From Chrysochromulina parva (taxonomy: Eukaryota > Haptophyta > Prymnesiales > Chrysochromulinaceae): a stretch of DNA of 19,517 nt. The notes under the pieces are model-generated. The model did no database searches and had not been told where the DNA came from. It saw nothing but the letters and a program-made list of their open reading frames with translations. Shown here piece by piece: positions 12,659-19,517 of the stretch (position 1 is the stretch's first letter; every line of letters starts with the position of its first letter). The stretch spans positions 1-19,517 of the forward strand of contig PJAB01000880.1 of NCBI GenBank assembly GCA_002887195.1. Direction: 5' to 3'. The position numbers and the translations under genes are program-made.

Positions 12659-15175
12659 ATGCGCATCCTGATCAAAGGCGGCGTATGGAAGAATACGGAG
12701 GATGAGATCCTCAAGGCGGCTGTGATGAAGTACGGTAAGAATCAGTGGTCGCGCATCTCGTCGCTCCTCGCGCGCAAGTCCGCCAAGCAGTGCAAGGCCC
12801 GATGGCACGAGTGGCTTGACCCTTCCATCAAGAAGACGGAGTGGTCGCGCGAGGAGGAGGAGAAGCTGCTCCACCTCGCCAAGTTGATGCCGACGCAGTG
12901 GCGCACGATCGCGCCCATCGTCGGCCGCACGGCCGCGCAGTGCCTCGAGCACTACGAGAGGCTGCTCGACCAGGCGACGCGCAGGGACCAGGATGGCGAG
13001 ACGAGCGCGGCGGACGACCCGCGGCGGCTGCGGCCGGGCGAGATCGACCCGAATCCGGAGGGCAAGCCAGCGCGCCCCGACCCCGTCGACATGGACGAGG
13101 ACGAGAAGGAGATGCTCTCGGAAGCACGCGCGCGCCTCGCGAACACGCGCGGCAAGAAGGCGAAGCGCAAGGCACGCGAGAAGCAGCTGGAGGAGTCGCG
13201 ACGGCTCGCGGCGCTGCAGAAGCGGCGCGAGCTCAAGGCGGCGGGCATTGAGCTCTCGAGCCGCAGCCGCAAGGAGCGCGGGATCGACTACAACAGTGAG
13301 ATCCCCTTCCAGCTGGTGACTCCGGCCGGCTTCTTCGACACGCGCGGCGAAGACGCAGCCGCCGAGGCGGTCATTCAACAGGATGGCGCCTTCAAGGCGG
13401 TGCTCAAGTCACGGCTGGACGCGCCGAACCGCGACCAGGCCGAGGAGAAGGCGCGCAAAGAAGACTCCAAGAAGCTCAAGCGCAAGCGCGAAGAGGCGTT
13501 GCCTGACGTGCTTGCACAGCTCAATAAGCTCAATGACGCGACCGCCATCGCACGTCGTGGGAAGCTGATGCTGCCACCGCCGCAGGTGACGGACCGCGAG
13601 CTCGAGGAGGTGGTCAAGGCCTCCTCGACCGGCGCGGCCCTCCCCGACGAGGTCGCCGGCGCCGACGCCACAAGGTTGCTGATGCACTCCTACGCGGACG
13701 CGTACACGCCCGCCTCCTTCGGTGTGGGCCAGACGCGCACGCCGCGCGTGGGCGGGAAGCAGGGCGATACGGTGCTCGAAGAGGCGGCGGCGCAGGCGCT
13801 GCTGCTGAGTCGCTCGTCGGCTCTCACGGGCGGCGACTCCGGCTACATGGAAGCTTTAGGCGACTTTTCGGGCGTGACGCCGAAACACGCGCCTACACCC
13901 ACGCCCAACGCGATCGCGAGCGGCCTCACGCCGGCGCCTAGGACGGCGCCCAGCGGCGCCGGGGGACGTGGCGGCGCTGGAGGGGCGACCGGAGGGGCGA
14001 GCGCGCGGGGGTTCGTGCCCGGCACGCCGGCGGGCTCAGTCGCCGGCTCGATTGCGGGCTCCACCTTCTCGACGACGAGCAGTCGCGACGCTTTTGGCAT
14101 CAACGAGGGCGGTGGAATGGTCGACTTGAGCGGCTTGCCTCAGTCGGCCCGCAAGCGGCTTGAGAGAGAGCGGCGCGCGGCGGTGGCGGCGCAGCTCTCG
14201 ATGCTGCCCGCGCCGGTCAACGAGTACAAGATCGTCATGCCTTCCGTCGAGGAGGGCGAGGCGGAGGGCGAGGAGGGCGAAGCGGAGCCGATGGAGGAGG
14301 ATGCAATGGATGCAGCGGAGCGCCAAGCGGCGGCGCATGCAGCGGCGCACGCGGCGGAGCTCGCCAAACGCTCCACGGCGCTGCAGCGTCGCCTGCCGCG
14401 CCCGCTCATTGTCAACCGGCAGCTCACCGCCACTGCCGGTCCGCTCACGAGCGCCCTCACGAGCGGCGGCGAGGCTTGCTCTTCGGAGCCGGGGGCGGCC
14501 GCGTGGGCGGAGGCGGAGGCGATGATGACGGAGGAGATGGTACGCATGCTCGAAGCGGACGCGAGCGCGTTCCCGCCGCCGGGCGCGCCCGAGGGTGGCA
14601 AGAAGCGCAAGCCGCTCAAGCCACTGCCACCCGAGCTACTCGAATCCGCAAAGGCCATGCTCGCCGCCGAGCTGGAGGCCATCGGAGGGCCTTCTGCCGA
14701 CGAGTTTGCGACCGCGTGGGAAGCTGCCGATGCAAAGCTGGCCTACATCCCCTCGTTGCAGACGTACGCGGCGCTCGACTCGGTGAGCGCGCCCGATCGC
14801 CTCGAGGCGTTCTCGCAGCAGCTCCAGCTGCTGCGTAACCACATGGCGAGAGATCAGAAGAAGGCGACCAAGATCGAGAAGAAGCTCGAGGTGACGCTCG
14901 GAGGCTACCGAAAGCGCGCCAAGGCGGTCGCCGCCGAGATTGAGCAGCAGCACGACGCGATCGCTGAGAAGAAGCTCCAGCTCAACTGCTTCGAGCGACT
15001 CGCGCAGGGGGAGGCCCTCGCGCGCCCGCAACGGCTCGGCGAGCTCGAGGCCCTCGTCAAGGCCCAAGCGGAGCGCGAGAAGGTGCTGCAGACCAGGTAC
15101 GCAGAGCTGCTGCGCGTGCGCCAGACGCTACGCGAACAGCTGCAGGCGCTGCGCGCCCGCGCCGGCAGCAGCTGA
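12659..15175 (+). CDS. CDC5L: CDC5L/Cef1 splicing factor of the Prp19 (NTC) complex
   Basis: 838 residues from the ATG at 12659, chosen because Met-Arg-Ile-Leu-Ile-Lys-Gly-Gly-Val-Trp matches the start of CDC5L orthologues; the frame runs upstream only to a TTG. Two Myb/SANT repeats occupy about residues 7-56 and 58-107, and the linker Trp-Leu-Asp-Pro-Ser-Ile-Lys-Lys-Thr-Glu-Trp is nearly identical to animal and plant proteins. The conserved block containing Gly-Glu-Ile-Asp-Pro-Asn-Pro-Glu and the Lys/Arg-rich Lys-Lys-Ala-Lys-Arg-Lys-Ala-Arg-Glu-Lys follows at about 130-205. The middle is Ala/Gly/Pro-rich and disordered, with an acidic Glu-Gly-Glu stretch near bases 14250-14300. The C-terminal part is helical and corresponds to the Prp19/PLRG1-binding region of the family. 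The protein acts in the nucleus in spliceosome activation. The gene is intronless, and its length is close to the human protein (about 800). Confidence 0.97.
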   Translation: MRILIKGGVWKNTEDEILKAAVMKYGKNQWSRISSLLARKSAKQCKARWHEWLDPSIKKTEWSREEEEKLLHLAKLMPTQWRTIAPIVGRTAAQCLEHYERLLDQATRRDQDGETSAADDPRRLRPGEIDPNPEGKPARPDPVDMDEDEKEMLSEARARLANTRGKKAKRKAREKQLEESRRLAALQKRRELKAAGIELSSRSRKERGIDYNSEIPFQLVTPAGFFDTRGEDAAAEAVIQQDGAFKAVLKSRLDAPNRDQAEEKARKEDSKKLKRKREEALPDVLAQLNKLNDATAIARRGKLMLPPPQVTDRELEEVVKASSTGAALPDEVAGADATRLLMHSYADAYTPASFGVGQTRTPRVGGKQGDTVLEEAAAQALLLSRSSALTGGDSGYMEALGDFSGVTPKHAPTPTPNAIASGLTPAPRTAPSGAGGRGGAGGATGGASARGFVPGTPAGSVAGSIAGSTFSTTSSRDAFGINEGGGMVDLSGLPQSARKRLERERRAAVAAQLSMLPAPVNEYKIVMPSVEEGEAEGEEGEAEPMEEDAMDAAERQAAAHAAAHAAELAKRSTALQRRLPRPLIVNRQLTATAGPLTSALTSGGEACSSEPGAAAWAEAEAMMTEEMVRMLEADASAFPPPGAPEGGKKRKPLKPLPPELLESAKAMLAAELEAIGGPSADEFATAWEAADAKLAYIPSLQTYAALDSVSAPDRLEAFSQQLQLLRNHMARDQKKATKIEKKLEVTLGGYRKRAKAVAAEIEQQHDAIAEKKLQLNCFERLAQGEALARPQRLGELEALVKAQAEREKVLQTRYAELLRVRQTLREQLQALRARAGSS

Positions 15176-15625
15176 GATGAGGCCGGGCGGAGACGGCGGC
15201 GGCGGCGGGAGGCTCGATGGTAGATGCCCACAGCATCGCAAGGGCGCGATGGTCTCGATGGGCGCGAACGAAGGCCACAGCGAGCTGCGAGCAAACGAGC
15301 AGGCGCGCACCGCACGGCATCCCAACGCGCAACGGCCGCGCGGCATTCACAGATCACACACCTACGTACCCTGTACTGCACCTCATTCCTCATCGCATGA
15401 TAACCACTTTTCTCGCGGGTACGCGGAGGTGGCGAGGCGTGCGGCGACCGCGAGGCCGAGCAGGAGCGCGTATAGTTGGTTTCGAATTAGTATTTCCTCT
15501 CATATATGCATCAACATGCCTATCATCCTATCCAGCTTGCTCGAGTGAGCCACGGCGCGTCGCGTCCATGATCCGCATTGACCCCGCGCCCGCGCCCTAT
15601 CTAACAGTTCTGACGTTTCTTTCAC
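15176..15625. other. Convergent intergenic region, no gene seen
   Basis: These 450 bases lie between the stop codons of CDC5L and the minus-strand hydrolase and should hold both 3' untranslated regions. The first half is GC-rich, while about 15470-15540 and 15600-15640 are richer in A and T. The open frames crossing it show no recognisable protein. No structured RNA was recognised. Confidence 0.5.
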
Positions 15626-16732
15626 TTACTGAGACGACTCACCTCCCTTTTCGGACTCTGTCTTCGAATTCAGCGGCCAGCGGCGGTCGCGGAGGGCGGC
15701 CGCGAGCGCCTCGTGCAGCGCGGCCGAGCCGAGCATGAACCAGTGGTCGCTTGGCAGCTCGTGCAGCTCGGCCGGCACGCCAAGCGCCTGGAGCCGTCGC
15801 GTCACCTCGCGTGAGCAGAAGAGTACGTCATAGAAAGCCGCCTCGACGAGTGGCAGACCGAAGACCTCATGCTTGCACCCGAGTAAGAGATGCGGCAGGC
15901 GCGGCGAGCGCTCGACGTCGTGCACGGGCGAGGGCAGTGCCGCGGCCGCCTTCACGCCAAAAGCTGTGAATAGGATCAGGTTGCTCAGCGCCGGCGCGAG
16001 AGGCGAGGTGCGTGGCGCGGTGAGCCGCGTGCCAAGCACGCCAGAGAGCAGGAGCACACCGTCACACAGCTCAGCGGGCGGTGGCAGGCCGCGGGCCGCG
16101 AGGAGCGCCGGGCGCTGCAGCAGCGAGGTCGCCACGTGCGCGCCGGACGAGTACCCGCCGAAGACGAGCGGCGGGAGCGTGTCCGCGCTGGAGCCGAAGT
16201 CGGAGCCCGAGCCCGCGGCTCCATCCGTGGGTGCTGCCGTGGGCGCCGCTTGGGCCAGTGCGCTGCGGTTGGCGAGGACCCACTTGAGCGCCGTGCAGAC
16301 GTCGTCGAGCATGTCGTCGTGGCAGGCCGCGCCGCGGGCCGCGAGGTGCCACGCGAGCAGAAAGACAGGCCACACTGGCAGAAAGACAGGCCACACTGGC
16401 AGAAGGACTGGCCAGGTGATGAGCAGAAGCACGACGAGCACGTACCACGGTGGCGGCTGCGGGAAAGCGCCACGATGGCGAACGCAGACGCATACCGCTC
16501 CCGTGCGAGCCACGCTCATGGGACCCGCCGAATTCCACCACGAGGTGCCCAGATAGATGGCAGACCGGTGGCCAAGCCAAGCAGAGCCGACGACCAGCAC
16601 GACGAGTGGCAGTGGCGGGCCCGGCGGAGGTGGCACGCTCGGGACGTACACGTCAAGCGACTGCTCGTAGTTCGACGTGTTCGCATAGTATACCGTGGCG
16701 GCCTTTACCCCACGCACCTTGGCGTCCTTCAT
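15626..16732 (-). CDS. Alpha/beta hydrolase (esterase-like) with an inserted hydrophobic segment
   Basis: 368 residues from an ATG at 16732. The core shows an alpha/beta hydrolase of the carboxylesterase/BD-FAE/isoprenylcysteine methylesterase type. Val-Gly-Ser-Ala-Trp at 48-52 stands where the oxyanion-hole strand lies, and Gly193-Tyr-Ser195-Ser-Gly197 is the nucleophile elbow. His330 in Ser-Asp-His-Trp is the likely catalytic His, and an acidic residue near 289 (Lys-His-Glu) may complete the triad. Between the Arg-His-Arg-Gly-Ala-Phe-Pro-Gln strand and the Asp-Asp-Met-Leu-Asp-Asp-Val helix, where relatives have a short loop, sits a hydrophobic run at about 97-130 rich in Val, Leu, Trp and Pro, partly built by a 21-base tandem repeat. 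It could anchor the enzyme in a membrane. The substrate is unknown. The gene is divergent from IDH, 162 bases between ATGs. Confidence 0.75.
   Translation of the reverse strand: MKDAKVRGVKAATVYYANTSNYEQSLDVYVPSVPPPPGPPLPLVVLVVGSAWLGHRSAIYLGTSWWNSAGPMSVARTGAVCVCVRHRGAFPQPPPWYVLVVLLLITWPVLLPVWPVFLPVWPVFLLAWHLAARGAACHDDMLDDVCTALKWVLANRSALAQAAPTAAPTDGAAGSGSDFGSSADTLPPLVFGGYSSGAHVATSLLQRPALLAARGLPPPAELCDGVLLLSGVLGTRLTAPRTSPLAPALSNLILFTAFGVKAAAALPSPVHDVERSPRLPHLLLGCKHEVFGLPLVEAAFYDVLFCSREVTRRLQALGVPAELHELPSDHWFMLGSAALHEALAAALRDRRWPLNSKTESEKGGESSQ
16357..16398 (-). repeat. Two identical 21-base tandem units inside the hydrolase gene
   Basis: The plus-strand unit gcagaaagacaggccacactg occurs at 16357-16377 and 16378-16398, with a diverged third start at 16399. 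Read on the minus strand it adds 7 residues per unit (repeated Val-Trp-Pro-Val-Phe) to the hydrophobic insertion, without shifting frame. Confidence 0.9.
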
Positions 16733-16894
16733 CGGAGATCTGGCACGACCTTTTCAACTGTGAGTGGGGACCGTGTTCGCTATGGAGCGTTTCTTCAGGA
16801 TAGGTGGGGTGGGGGGTAATCGATAGGTCATTTTTCCCCTGCCAAGCTCCCCTCGTGCAAAGTCCCCTGCAGCGCATCCATTCATCAAGTGGCG
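16733..16894. promoter_or_regulatory. Divergent promoter region between the hydrolase and IDH
   Basis: 162 bases separate the two start codons. It must contain both 5' untranslated regions and probably a bidirectional promoter. It includes a G-rich run at about 16803-16817 (gtggggtggggggta). No standard core promoter element is evident. Confidence 0.4.
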
Positions 16895-18532
16895 ATGCTT
16901 GCGCGGCTCGCCGCGTCGCGCCCCCGCCACACCGCTCTGCTGTCCTCGCGCGCCATGTCGAAGATTGCTTGCCCGCCGATCACTTACATCAAGGGCGAGG
17001 AGATGACCGCGTACTGCATGGAGGTGCGGCCTGCCACCAGCCTCCAAACTTGAGCGAGGAAAGCTTTTGTTCGCAGTTAGCGCTCGCTTTGAAGCCGACC
17101 AGACACGGGGTGCTGATTCTCGTGCCATCGCTCGACTCACGCGCGTGCGCAGCTCATCATGAAAAAGTGGATCAATCCCTACATTGACACCTCCAAGTGG
17201 GAGTACTTTGACCTGAGCTGTGTCTCCCGTGATAACACTGAGGACAAGTGCTTGCACGACGCGGTCGCGTCGGGCGCGAAGCTCAAGGCGATCTTCAAGG
17301 AGCCGACGGTGACGCCCACCGAGAAGCAGAAGAAGCTCCTCGGGCTCAAGAAGACCTGGGGCTCACCCAACGGCGCGATGCGGAAAGGCTGGAACGGCAT
17401 TACCATCTCGCGCGATACCATCCACATCGAGGGCATGGAGCTTGGCTTCAAGAGGCCTGTGCTCTTCGAGCGTCACGCGGTGGGTGGCGAGTACGGCGCG
17501 GGCTGGAAGGCCGTCGGTCCCGGCAAGCTCACGACCATGTTCAGCCCCGCCGACGGCAGCGCGCCTCTGAAGGTCGACGAGCGCACCCTACCCGACGAGT
17601 CGAGCGTCGCCGTGGTATACCACAACCCGCTGGACAATGTGCCCGACCTGGCGCACATCTTCTTCGCGCGCTGCCTGGAGGCGAAGGTGACGCCGTACGT
17701 CGTGACCAAGAAGACCGTCTTCAAGTGGCAGGAGGGTTTCTGGGCCGCGATGAAGAAGGTCTTCGATGAGCATTACCTCGAGAAGTTCAAGAAGGCTGGT
17801 CTGCTCGCCAAGGTTGGCAACGAGCTGCCGCACCTGATCTCGGACGCGGCGACGATGCAGATCATCCGCTGGACGGATGGTGGCTTCGGCATGGCCGCGC
17901 ACAACTACGACGGTGACATGCTCACCGATGAGGTCGCACAGGTGCACCGCTCGCCGGGCTTCATCACCTCCAACCTGATCGGCAAGGCCGCCGATGGGTC
18001 GATGATCAAGGAGTTCGAGGCGTCGCACGGCACGGTGGCGGACATGTGGGAGGCGCACAAGCGCGGCGAGGAGACGTCCCTCAACCCCCTGGGCATGGTC
18101 GAGGCACTCATAGGCGCGATGAACCACGCAGCCGGGCTGCACGGCGGCCACAAGGAGCTGCTCACGTTCACAGCCACGATGCGACAGGTCATCCACAAGG
18201 CGATGGTGTCTGGCAAGGGCACGCGCGACCTGTGCGGCCCGACCGGCCTGACCACCGAGGCCTTCGTCGACTACGTCGCCATGGCGCTCGACGCTCACGT
18301 GACGGGCAAGCCTCTCCCTGTCGAGGTGGAGCCTGTCGTCTCCGCGCCCTACGTGTCCGACGACGATGTCGACTACACGTCGCTCGAGAAGCTCTTCGAG
18401 GAGCTCGACACCGACAAAAACGGCTCCATCGACATTGAGGAGCTCAAGGTGGGACTGCGCAAGCTCGGGGTCCTCCCCAAGAGCCTCCTCGCCGTCAACA
18501 AGAAGCTGACCTCTAGCATGCAGGCGCCTTGA
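16895..18532 (+). CDS. IDH: Mitochondrial isocitrate dehydrogenase (dimeric type II, probably NAD-dependent) with C-terminal EF-hand
   Basis: Two exons, 16895-17023 and 17153-18532, giving 502 residues. The first 20 residues (Met-Leu-Ala-Arg-Leu-Ala, Arg-rich, no acids) are a mitochondrial presequence. The junction Cys-Met-Glu/Leu-Ile-Met-Lys-Lys-Trp-Ile matches the family. The enzyme oxidatively decarboxylates isocitrate to 2-oxoglutarate. Substrate residues are visible: Ser114, Asn116, Arg120, Arg130, Arg150, Tyr157, Lys229, Asp298 and Asp302. Ser273 stands where human IDH1 has Asp252, but the next Asp is kept. After His-Gly-Thr-Val the cofactor loop reads Ala339-Asp340-Met341, where human IDH1 has Thr-Arg-His; Asp-Met replaces the pair that binds the NADP phosphate, so NAD is the likely cofactor. 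The C-terminus adds about 50 residues with a canonical 12-residue EF-hand loop, Asp462 to Glu473 (acidic or amide ligands at 462, 464, 466, 470, 473), suggesting calcium regulation. Confidence 0.93.
17024..17152 (+). other. Spliceosomal intron of the IDH gene (129 bases)
   Basis: The donor GTGCGG follows Met-Glu, and the acceptor GCGCAG precedes Leu-Ile-Met. It is phase 0. Removing it joins the presequence exon to the catalytic exon exactly where the IDH family is continuous. An in-frame TGA at 17051-17053 (from the intron start, tt-ga in cttgagcg) shows that unspliced RNA would not encode the full protein. Confidence 0.9.
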
Positions 18533-18840
18533 TCGATGCGTCCTCGCGAGATGGAGCCAAGGCCGCCGCAGGCGCGTACGGGGATGGGCAGTCCGTTCTG
18601 GGCAGTATATGTATATGTGAGGGCACACCTCTGCAAGACCTCTTGGTACTTGGAGTCGTGGAGACCAGAAGTCGAGACCTTATGACCCCACCGCGTGATG
18701 GTTATTTCGGTGGTTGGCGACTTGTGCATGCGTGTGTGACCTGTGTGTGTGTGTGCGCCGTCGCCTTTTTCTTGGTAGCTACGAGCTCACGTGTCGTGGT
18801 GCCCGTCTCGGCGCGCTGGCTCGGGCGAAGCGAGGAAAAC
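18533..18840 (+). other. Intergenic region between IDH and LSM5
   Basis: These 308 bases hold the 3' untranslated region of IDH and the promoter and 5' untranslated region of LSM5, two genes on the same strand. A GT-rich stretch at 18731-18757 includes a run of seven TG dinucleotides (18742-18755). No gene was recognised. Confidence 0.5.
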
Positions 18841-19272
18841 ATGGCGTCGGCAGCGGCGAGTGGCAGTCAGATCCTGCCGCTCGGTACACGCCGGGACACC
18901 TAGTACCGTTGGCCGCACGCGTTGCCGCCGCTCACCTCGCGCCGTGCTGCTCGCTCGCAGAGCTCATTGACAAGTGCATCGGCTCACGGATGTGGGTCAT
19001 CATGCGCGGCGACAAAGAGATTGTGGGGACGCTGCGAGGCTTCGATGACTACGTCAACATGGTGCTCGAGGACGTGACCGAGTACGAAATCACCGCCGAG
19101 GGCAAGCGGGTGACCAAGCTCGACCAAATCCTTTTGAATGGCAACAACGTGGCGCTGGTGCGTGCTGATCTGCTGCCACTCCAGCCACTGCTCGCCGCGC
19201 GCTCGACCGAGCTGACCACGCCTGCCCTGCCCGCACGTCTCGCAGCTTGTGCCGGGTGGCAGCCCAGAATGA
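18841..19272 (+). CDS. LSM5: U6 snRNA-associated Sm-like protein LSm5
   Basis: Three exons, 18841-18883, 18961-19157 and 19246-19272, give 88 residues; human LSM5 has 91. The start Met-Ala-Ser-Ala-Ala, then [13 protein letters not shown], is family-typical. The Sm1 motif runs through [16 protein letters not shown]. The Sm2 motif is Ile-Leu-Leu-Asn-Gly-Asn-Asn, with Asn-Gly in place of the usual Arg-Gly, which marks LSm5. The last exon supplies Leu-Val-Pro-Gly-Gly-Ser-Pro-Glu and a TGA, matching the conserved LSm5 ending. LSm5 is a subunit of the LSm2-8 ring on the 3' end of U6 snRNA in the nucleus, and of the LSm1-7 ring in mRNA decay. Reading through intron 2 gives a 40-residue tail foreign to the family, so the three-exon model is preferred. 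Confidence 0.96.
18884..18960 (+). other. LSM5 intron 1 (77 bases)
   Basis: Donor GTACAC and acceptor CTCGCAG; phase 1, splitting the Glu codon in Pro-Leu-Glu-Leu-Ile-Asp. The frame of the first exon would meet a TAG at 18901-18903 inside the intron. Confidence 0.93.
19158..19245 (+). other. LSM5 intron 2 (88 bases)
   Basis: Donor GTGCGT after Val-Ala-Leu and acceptor CTCGCAG before Leu-Val-Pro-Gly-Gly; phase 0. It contains no stop in the frame of exon 2, so retention would add a long unrelated tail instead of truncating the protein. Confidence 0.93.
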
Positions 19273-19517
19273 CGTGGCTTGACGCCGGTCGACTTCACGT
19301 GGAGTGAGGAAGACGAAGAGAACTTGCGCTGCACAAGCGGTTTACTCTTGCCGTGTCAGCGCGCCACTTTCGCATGTCTGTGTGTTGTGTGAGCTACTAG
19401 AAAAGTTTTTCTTTTGTCTCACCGGACCGTACCTAACGAGGCGGGCGACCATCGGGCGGCTAGCGAACTCCCCCTTGGCAGAGGGCGGTTCGCTTGGCAC
19501 CCCCCTACGAGAAGCCC
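19273..19517. other. Region downstream of LSM5, no gene seen
   Basis: This holds the LSM5 3' untranslated region and whatever follows. A T-rich stretch lies at about 19405-19418. I see no coding region in the visible 245 bases. Confidence 0.5.

Noticed and set aside
12554..13378. 274-codon minus-strand frame, Leu/Arg/Ala-rich
   Set aside because: It is entirely antisense to the well-conserved Myb-containing part of CDC5L and is a codon-bias shadow.
16754..17257. 167-codon minus-strand frame over the IDH first exon
   Set aside because: It runs antisense through an exon, an intron and another exon of IDH, all supported by homology; no domain.
17159..18532. IDH as a single exon starting at the ATG at 17159
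   Set aside because: It lacks the conserved N-terminal strand and presequence; the upstream exon 16895-17023 joins in frame with GT-AG borders and restores the family N-terminus.
17588..18628. 346-codon minus-strand frame
   Set aside because: It is antisense to the IDH catalytic domain and rich in Arg, Val, Leu and His, with no recognisable domain.
18742..18755. TG dinucleotide run as a possible Z-DNA or regulatory element
   Set aside because: Seven repeats are common by chance slippage and nothing else supports a function.
18714..19307. LSM5 as an unspliced 197-codon frame
   Set aside because: It gives foreign N- and C-terminal tails; the spliced model reproduces an 88-residue LSm5 with the expected ends.

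Overview
This is a nuclear segment of a GC-rich, compact eukaryotic genome, most likely a unicellular alga. Three things point to a eukaryote: spliceosomal genes (CDC5L, LSM5), short GT-AG introns of 77, 88 and 129 bases, and a mitochondrial presequence on isocitrate dehydrogenase. I favour a haptophyte because of the alanine/arginine-rich GC-biased proteins, the intron style and the very large intronless multidomain NLR-like gene. That placement is inference; a prasinophyte or another marine alga is possible.

Layout. Bases 1-358 carry the 3' end of an unidentified membrane protein. A gap of about 780 bases follows, then a minus-strand reading frame of almost 8 kb (1143-9101). It encodes a STAND/NACHT protein with, from the N-terminus, a degenerate APH/kinase-like domain, C2, an SH3-like module, C2, about 600 residues of coiled coil, NACHT NTPase, another SH3/KOW-like module and a C-terminal leucine-rich repeat. 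A 300-base divergent intergenic region separates it from a low-complexity Ala/Pro/Ser-rich protein (9399-11633). Next come a FAM173-like membrane-anchored lysine methyltransferase (minus, 11717-12547) and the splicing factor CDC5L (plus, 12659-15175), divergent with only 111 bases between their start codons. An alpha/beta hydrolase with an inserted hydrophobic segment (minus, 15626-16732) is divergent from a two-exon mitochondrial isocitrate dehydrogenase with a C-terminal EF-hand (plus, 16895-18532). A three-exon LSM5 (plus, 18841-19272) ends the window.

How the genes relate. They do not form one pathway. CDC5L and LSM5 both act in splicing (Prp19 complex and the U6 LSm ring). The methyltransferase and IDH are both predicted mitochondrial: FAM173 enzymes modify the ADP/ATP carrier or ATP synthase subunit c, and IDH is a TCA-cycle enzyme. 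The IDH has Asp-Met where NADP-dependent relatives have Arg-His, so it is probably NAD-dependent, and its EF-hand suggests calcium control.

The two observations most worth following are the NLR-like giant protein, whose domain order resembles conflict/immune NTPases, and the EF-hand IDH. No tRNA, rRNA, CRISPR array or autonomous mobile element was recognised.
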